Origin: Chelydra serpentina | Taxonomy: Eukaryota; Chordata; Testudines; Chelydridae | Length of the DNA stretch: 64,000 nucleotides | Direction: 5' to 3' | Assembly: GCA_037349315.1 (NCBI GenBank) | Contig: JBAIAC010000001.1 | Coordinates: forward strand, 7,946,001-8,010,000 | Shown here: in pieces, positions 58,015 to 64,000 of the stretch | How the letters are laid out: every line of letters begins with the position of its first letter | How positions within the stretch are numbered: the first letter of the stretch is position 1 | Translations under genes and position numbers: made by a program | Notes under the pieces: model-generated | Seen by the model: only the letters and a program-made list of their open reading frames with translations | The model's database searches: none | Told to the model about the DNA's origin: nothing

Positions 58015-59505
58015 GCTTACTTTGAAACATAGCTTTAAAGAAAACCATTAAAATCTTTAACGAGTGCTTCTCCCTGCCTTCTAATTTATGGGCATTCTAA
58101 TGTTCAACTTGTGCCTTCTTATAATAGATATAATTGGCAGATCCACTGCAACCCAGAGAGGGGTGGAGGGCAGCATATTGTATACCAGTGTACTGTAATA
58201 ATGTAATTGAGGTGATTCAATATCAACATTATGAAAGCAAAGCAAGTGCCATTTAGGTATTTCCCATTTAGACTGGCAATAACCTCTGTTCTGGTTTCTG
58301 AAATCTCAACTGAGGGTTGGATATCTTCTGAAATCCCAGTCTGGGAAGGAGTAATGGAATATTTAGCCTTCCACCCTTCAGGTCTCAGTTCTGCAAGCTG
58401 TTCTGCTTGGAGTCCCTTCATGTGAGTGGTGCTCCATGTGGGTGCAGGTTCAGTCCATGTGGAGCAGTTTACAGGACCAGGGCCTAACTCACTGGATGAA
58501 TTTCAGCCCAGATTGGTCGTGAACAACAGGTGTTACTATCCATGTGAAATGTGTGAGCTCAGTCTCATTTCTAGTCGATACCTACAGCATAGAAAATCTA
58601 TCAGAACCCTTTTTGGGCTGTCTCAGCAAAAAAGCCAAGGATCTGAATGGGCACAGAGGATGGATTACCCTCTGACCCACAGAATGGCCCTGAGGAAAAT
58701 CCGTGTAGTGGAATTTACACTACCAGTGCCCCCATGGTGGGAAAAGAGGAATTCTGTTTCCGAGGATGTCAATGGCATATTCATTTACAATTTTTATCTT
58801 AGGAAGTCCTGAAATCACCGTATATAGGTTAATTCACATGAGACCTTGCATTTTGGCACTCATAGTCCTACCATAGAGAACATGACCATTTCCCCACCTA
58901 GAACAACTGACAGATGGAGTGAGTGGATAGCAAAGGAAACATTGAGTCATTGCTCCAAGTGTTTCTCCTTAAGACATAAAGGTCAGAGAAGAAAGTCAGT
59001 TAGTCCCTGTGCAGAAATACTCAAGTAGGAACCAGGATATTCCAGAAGATTCCACTTATAGAATTCCCACTGCATTCTTCTTCTGTGGGAAGCAGGGAGA
59101 AGCATGAAAGAAGAAAGCACTACTCATGAAAGAAACCATGGGTTCAGCATACAAACCCCACAGGTCCTCCTAGATCTGCACAGATCACAGGGATCCACAG
59201 GGACACTGGGCCATCTGCCCAGAGACCACTTGCCACTGCATGGACTCTGGGTTTCCCACCACTGCTTCTCCCTGGGGAGGCCCACTTTTTTTTATTTAAA
59301 GGCGGGCACTGCTGAATAATTAATACAGACTCTGGCTGTACTGACTTTCCTTTCTGTTTGTACTGGGCACACTGAGGGTAATCCCTCTGGGTGGACTTTC
59401 TGTGGCAGGGGCTCTCTGGCAGGTTCCACATCAGGTTGTAACAGCACATATTCCTATACAGGTGTAAAATCTACCCCCTGGTCTGTAAATCACTTGGGAG
59501 ACAAA
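58015..59505. other. TTC7A intron, unassigned
   Basis: Open frames such as 58426-58812 show no known domain. Confidence 0.4.
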
Positions 59506-59593
59506 GGGCCAGATCCTCAGCTGGTATAAATGGGCACAGTGCCATTGAAATCAATGAAGCTATGCACATTTACACCTGCTTAGGATCTGGCCC
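59506..59593. repeat. 88-bp palindromic repeat (GGGCCAGATCC type)
   Basis: GGGCCAGATCCTCAGCTGG faces GCTTAGGATCTGGCCC around GCCATTGAAATCAATG. This is the best preserved of the CAGCTGGTGTAAAT group. Confidence 0.85.
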
Positions 59594-61664
59594 ATAAAGC
59601 ACTCAAGTACTAAATATTACCACTTCATTCTTTTTCCAAGTTTCCTAAGTGCTTTCCTCTAAGTAAAATGCATCAGTAATATACACAGACAATTAAAAAG
59701 ATATCTGCTGCGAACTGCTAGAGAACTACAGAACTCAAACAAAAAATTGGCTGTTTTCCACTCCCACAGTGTAACAGGGGAATGCAAAACGAAGTAGAGA
59801 ATCTCGGCAACTCAGATGATTCTTAGAAAGCTAACAGCGTGTGAATACCCCTTTCAAATTTTCCCTTTGCTTTGGTATTTGGTAAAGCAATATGACTATC
59901 ATATCTTTTACTGGTTATATTATAATGGCTTCTATAGTAGCAGAACTAATTCTGAAAATATCACAAAAAGCAAGACAGAAAAAAAAGAAGACAATGTAAC
60001 AAGTTAACATAAATCAGGTATGGGCTGTACACCTGGAATAAAATATATTCGATAGCTAATACAATAACTGATGACATTTGAAAAGCTCCCATCACCTTAG
60101 GATCTGAATGCCTCTCACAAGCTTGGAAGTAACATGTATTCCTGCAAGGGAAAGGAAAAAGGCTCTCAGTCTGTGTCCTGCTGCCCAGATTAAAGCCTCT
60201 TGAATAAATAGTTTTAATGTAAGTGGCGTCTTTTCTGAAGCACATGCTGGGCATATTCTGCCTTCCATCTTCTTGGGAAGTCTGTAGAAAGGAAGTAGCC
60301 TTGTGTTGCACCCTAGATGTGACAACACTCAGGCTTGTTGTACAAAGTATAGCACATTGGTTTGGAGAGATTATGACAGGAATATGTAGAATGGCCATCT
60401 TGTATCTCATTCATCTACTATGACAGATACCCTCCCCCTAGCCCTCAGGAAAACAATCTTGAGAGAAAGTTTCATAACAGTTCGTAGGCTACTGTAGATC
60501 TGTCATCACTGGGTTTACTCCCATTTGAAGAAATTCCACAACAAAGAACTCCCCTAATTTCTTACAAATGAACAACTTTACAGAGTCAGGAATTGCAAAG
60601 GAACGGGAAGACTGTGAAATGTTCCAGATGTTATCACCATATGTAGATAATGGGTCAAACCCTGATCATCTTACTCTTGCAAGCAATCCCACAGAAATCC
60701 ATTGGATTGCTCACATAAGTAAAGAGAGCAGGGTATGTCCCAAAATCTGTTTCCATGCACCATCCTCTCTTCTCTCTCAGACTCTCCAAGGTTAAATCCC
60801 CACTATGGACTCAAATCAGAGATGAAAGTTGATGATGGCATTGAGTTTATTAGTCTTGGATACAGGCGGTTTAATTTCCAATACGACAGAGAAGACGGAG
60901 CAGAAAGCCAAATCAAAGTTACCCTGCCCCATTCGTAAGCAGACAGTCCTGCTATGTTCTGTTGATCCACAGTCACCAGGGAGACACTATGCTATAATAC
61001 AGTCTTCTTGTCACAAAAGCGGATACTAACAAAGACTCAATAAAAGCAATTTAAGCTGTGCTTTAGATCTCAAACTCAAGAGTGGAATAGATTCTAAATG
61101 TAAATAAACAGCTAAAAAATGACATTAAAATAAACACACAAAAACTAACAGAAAATGTTCCATTCCTGGCTCTGAGAAACCTTTGGCCAGTGTGGCCAAT
61201 TACAGTACAAAAAATACTCCAGAGAATGGTTATTAAAATAAATACAACTACATTAAGGGAAAATCCTGCCTGACTCTCTCTTCCCTCCCAACAGCACAGA
61301 ATGCCTGGCTGGCAACAGAACCAGTACCACTCCATTACGCGAGGGCGTGGGTAGCAGGATATGGGGAGCCCACTCCGAGGCAGGCTGGGGCAAGATGCCA
61401 GGGAGCACTATACAGAAACGCAGGGTAAGTGTTTTGGGTGGGTTAAATTAGGGGAAGGACTGGACTGGTGGAGTTACAGCTATACTGATCAACCTGCCAA
61501 TCCCTGCCATACACGATGGACATATCTCAGCCCAAAGGGTTCTACAGCCCTCAGGCTGATTGATGGCCACAAGAAAGCCCCATTGATCCTTCTGGTTCTG
61601 AAGAGAAGATCTCTTCCGGCCACAGGCGGCAGTTCTCCCCTTTAGGCAGCCCACATACCATTAC
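59594..61664. other. TTC7A intron, unassigned
   Basis: No exon was found. Open frames here have no recognisable domain. Confidence 0.4.
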
Positions 61665-61667
61665 TTG

Positions 61668-62871
61668 GGCAATGTCTACACGTAAAATGCAACAGCAGCA
61701 CAGCTGTAGACACAACCTGTAGCGCTTCAGTGTAGACACTTGTTGGATCATATTAAAGAAGTTCTGTATTAAAATCACAAGTAAGTTTGATTCCCCATAG
61801 TTTAAATTGCAGGGCATTGCTAATTAAGAGGTCTCTTGGTTTGTTTGTTTGTTTCTGTTTCTCTCCCTCTCTGTGTGAAACTTGCAAGCTGCTAATTGTG
61901 TTAGTACATCTTAAGACCGAGAGTCTGTTCTCAAAGCAATACTTCGTAACAACAGAAACAGCACATAGAGACTCCCAACCCTTTTGTTGTATTTATCTCG
62001 CTTTGTTAACAATTGTGATTAAAATAGAGATAGAGGATGTATGTGGATGGATGCTTGGTGTAGATAATAAATAAATGATCAGGGAGGTGCCAGCCTAGGA
62101 GTTCAGTATTCATCGGCCAAAGAATGCGCAGAGTGGAGACAACCAGATGACCCCCGGAGGGCAGCCTGGAATTCACCCAACAGCCTCAAGGATGGGAAAA
62201 CCAAAGAACAAGATAACAGCTGGCAGCATGGAGCCATCAGGAATGTGCCATCTGCTGACTGATTCAGCAACAGCATGATGAAACAATTCCCATAGACTGG
62301 CATAGGAATAAATTCCTATAAAAATGGACTCTAGAAACTGAGAACTTTAAGTCTGGTTCTGCTACCACCCTCCAGGAGCATCGGATGCGCATCTAAAAAA
62401 GACTCGGCTCTACCCTCATGCCCAAGTTACCTGGCCAATAATGGCATGAGCAACCTCTAGGCTAGTAACTATAACAAATTTGCAGAACCTGTGTGTGTGT
62501 GTGAATGAATGTGTGAATGAATGTGAAACTGAATTAAATGTTATAGCTATAACTGACTGCTTGCTATGATTCTTTTTGTATTCACAATAAATGTGACATT
62601 TTGTCTTATCCCCTTTAATAAGATCCTGCTGGTTTTTATTTTATTGGTATAACACACTACCTACATCAATGGGAGGAGATCTCCTGTTGCTGTAGAAAAT
62701 TCACTTCTCTGAGAGGCAGTAGCTAAGTTAACATAAGAATTCTTCTTTTCACCTAATGCGGTCTATACTGGAGGGTTACGTCAGTATAGCTATGTCTTTT
62801 AGGGGTGTGGATTTCCCACACCCCTGAGAGATGCATCTATGCTGTTGTACATTTTCAATGAAGACCAGTGC
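61668..62871. mobile_element. PIF/Harbinger MITE interrupted by a solo LTR
   Basis: Left end GGCAATGTCTACACG, right end whose reverse complement is GCACTGGTCTTCATTG. TTG flanks both sides (61665-61667 and 62872-62874). Without the LTR and one CACT copy the MITE would be 286 bp, like the other MITEs here. It contains the hairpin GGGGTGTGG...CCACACCCC at about 62801-62825. Confidence 0.85.
61741..62654 (+). mobile_element. Solo LTR inside a Harbinger MITE (914 bp)
   Basis: Starts TGTTGGATCATATT and ends GGTATAACA. The 4-bp duplication CACT is perfect (61737-61740 and 62655-62658). A TATA box (CCTATAAAAATGG) lies near 62317 and AATAAA at 62586-62591, in proper LTR order. A short GT and GAAT repeat lies near 62490-62525. 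No viral genes. Confidence 0.88.
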
Positions 62872-63170
62872 TTGGGCTGTGCAAAGAGGATGAGAATTAG
62901 GCCTTCAATTCCCTAAACAAACAAGCACAATCTGCTCTATGATTTGCAGTAATCTTTAGGCTGTCTGGTCTATTTCTATGGATTCCTTGAAGAGGATACT
63001 GATGTCAACTACGGTGACTAACTTAATATCAGCTGGCATTGGAAAGGACATCTGCCAAACTCGACAATCGGGCTAGAATACTTGAGCTTATCATGAAAAT
63101 TAGATTCCCATTTTCAATGAGACGGGAAGCATGTAGGAACACAATTGAGATCATTTCCAGAGGAAACTAA

Positions 63171-64000
63171 GGGCTTGGCTACACTTGCACTTTATACCGC
63201 AATAAAGCCTCCTAGAGCGCTCTACCTTACTCCCCGTCCACACTGGCAAGGCATGTAGAGCGCTCCTGGTACTCAACCTTCACGAGAGGGATAACAGCTG
63301 TTGCGTCTTGGCTGAGACACCCGAGGGCCAGTGTAAACGAGGAGTTAAGTTATTGCGCTCTAACTGACCTCCGAAGGTGTCCCATAATTCCATTAAGCTT
63401 TAGCCTCTCTTCTCTTTGTTGTGAAATCGGCTGAGGAATGCGGAAGTGCCATTTCAAAGCTCTGTTTCAAACAGCGGCTGCTTATCTTCTCCCAGCTGCT
63501 TCTCTGCATCAGTAAATGTTTGCTGTGAGTGAGTGAGTCAGAGGAGGGGGTCGGGGGGTCTGATAGCATGCTGAAACAAGGGCCGACTCTACCATTTCTG
63601 CTGCCCAAAGCAGCGCGCCAAATTGCCGCTCTGGGCGGCTGAAGGTGGGACCAGCTGCCGCGGCCACTGAAGGGGCGGACCTGCCGTTGAATTGCCGCCG
63701 CGGCTGCTGAAGGGGGCGGACCTGCCGCCGAATGGCGCACGGGACACGGACTGCTGCCCCTTCCACATTGCCGCCCCAAGCACCAGCTTGGAACGCTGGT
63801 GCCTGGAGCTGGCGCTGGCTGAAACACTGGCAGCACTCCAAAAACCTACTCTCTCTCTCTCCCCCACATACACACTCCACCCCACCCCATTTGAAAAGCA
63901 CGTTGCAGCCACTTGAATGCTGGGAGAGCTGCCCATAATTCACCGCTCCCAATGCCGCTGCAAGGGCTGCAAATGTGGACACACCAGTGCGCTTGCAGCT
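63171..64000. mobile_element. Harbinger-type element, runs off the window
   Basis: Left end GGGCTTGGCTACACTTGC after TAA (63168-63170). The body repeats GTAGAGCGCTC blocks. The right end lies beyond 64000. A hAT-like insertion sits inside at about 63579-63817. Confidence 0.7.
63579..63817. mobile_element. GC-rich hAT-like insertion in the Harbinger element
   Basis: The direct repeat GCTGAAACA flanks it (63570-63578 and 63818-63826). The left side begins AGGGCCGACTC and the reverse complement of the right begins CAGCGCCAGCTCC, a diverged inverted pair. The inside repeats GCCGC and GGGGCGGACCTGCC units. The exact boundary is uncertain by one or two bases. Confidence 0.7.

Overview
The window is vertebrate nuclear DNA, most likely from a cryptodiran turtle. 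The evidence is a tRNA-derived SINE of the tortoise Pol III (Cry I) type carrying a CR1-like 3' tail, several CR1 LINEs, a DIRS-type retrotransposon and many hAT and PIF/Harbinger DNA transposons. There is no bacterial-style gene organisation. Species identity is inferred from repeat content, not from a marker gene.

The only host gene recognised is TTC7A, on the minus strand. Five consecutive coding exons lie at 49831-49694, 49262-49179, 34434-34330, 10881-10764 and 4910-4853. All have intact frames, matching phases and consensus splice sites. They encode TPR-region protein of the scaffold that holds PI4-kinase III-alpha at the plasma membrane. Introns of about 14.7 kb and 23.4 kb separate the middle exons. 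The rest of the window is intron, and most of what can be named in it is mobile DNA.

Layout: 1-10 kb holds a SINE, a CR1 LINE split by a hAT insertion, the last exon seen and a GC-rich hAT. 10-21 kb holds an exon, an LTR, Harbinger MITEs and three hATs. 21.4-26.5 kb is a near-complete PIF/Harbinger transposon. 26.5-39.8 kb holds hATs, two solo LTRs, one exon and old LINE/SINE relics. 42.3-46.6 kb is a decayed DIRS retrotransposon. 47.7-50 kb holds a tandem SINE pair and two exons. 50-64 kb holds MITEs, CR1 3' ends and hATs in nested arrangements.

The most interesting object is the Harbinger element (21433-26487). It has an open 431-codon DDE transposase with D, D and E in place. Its Myb/SANT gene appears broken by one frameshift. 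A candidate third gene lies on the minus strand inside the intron of the Myb gene; two exons join in frame. Two tRNA-like Pol III modules upstream of the transposase keep CpGs that the SINE copies have lost. Many insertions have exact target-site duplications (8 bp for hAT, 3 bp for Harbinger, 4-5 bp for LTRs), so boundaries can be given to the base and nested insertions can be ordered in time.
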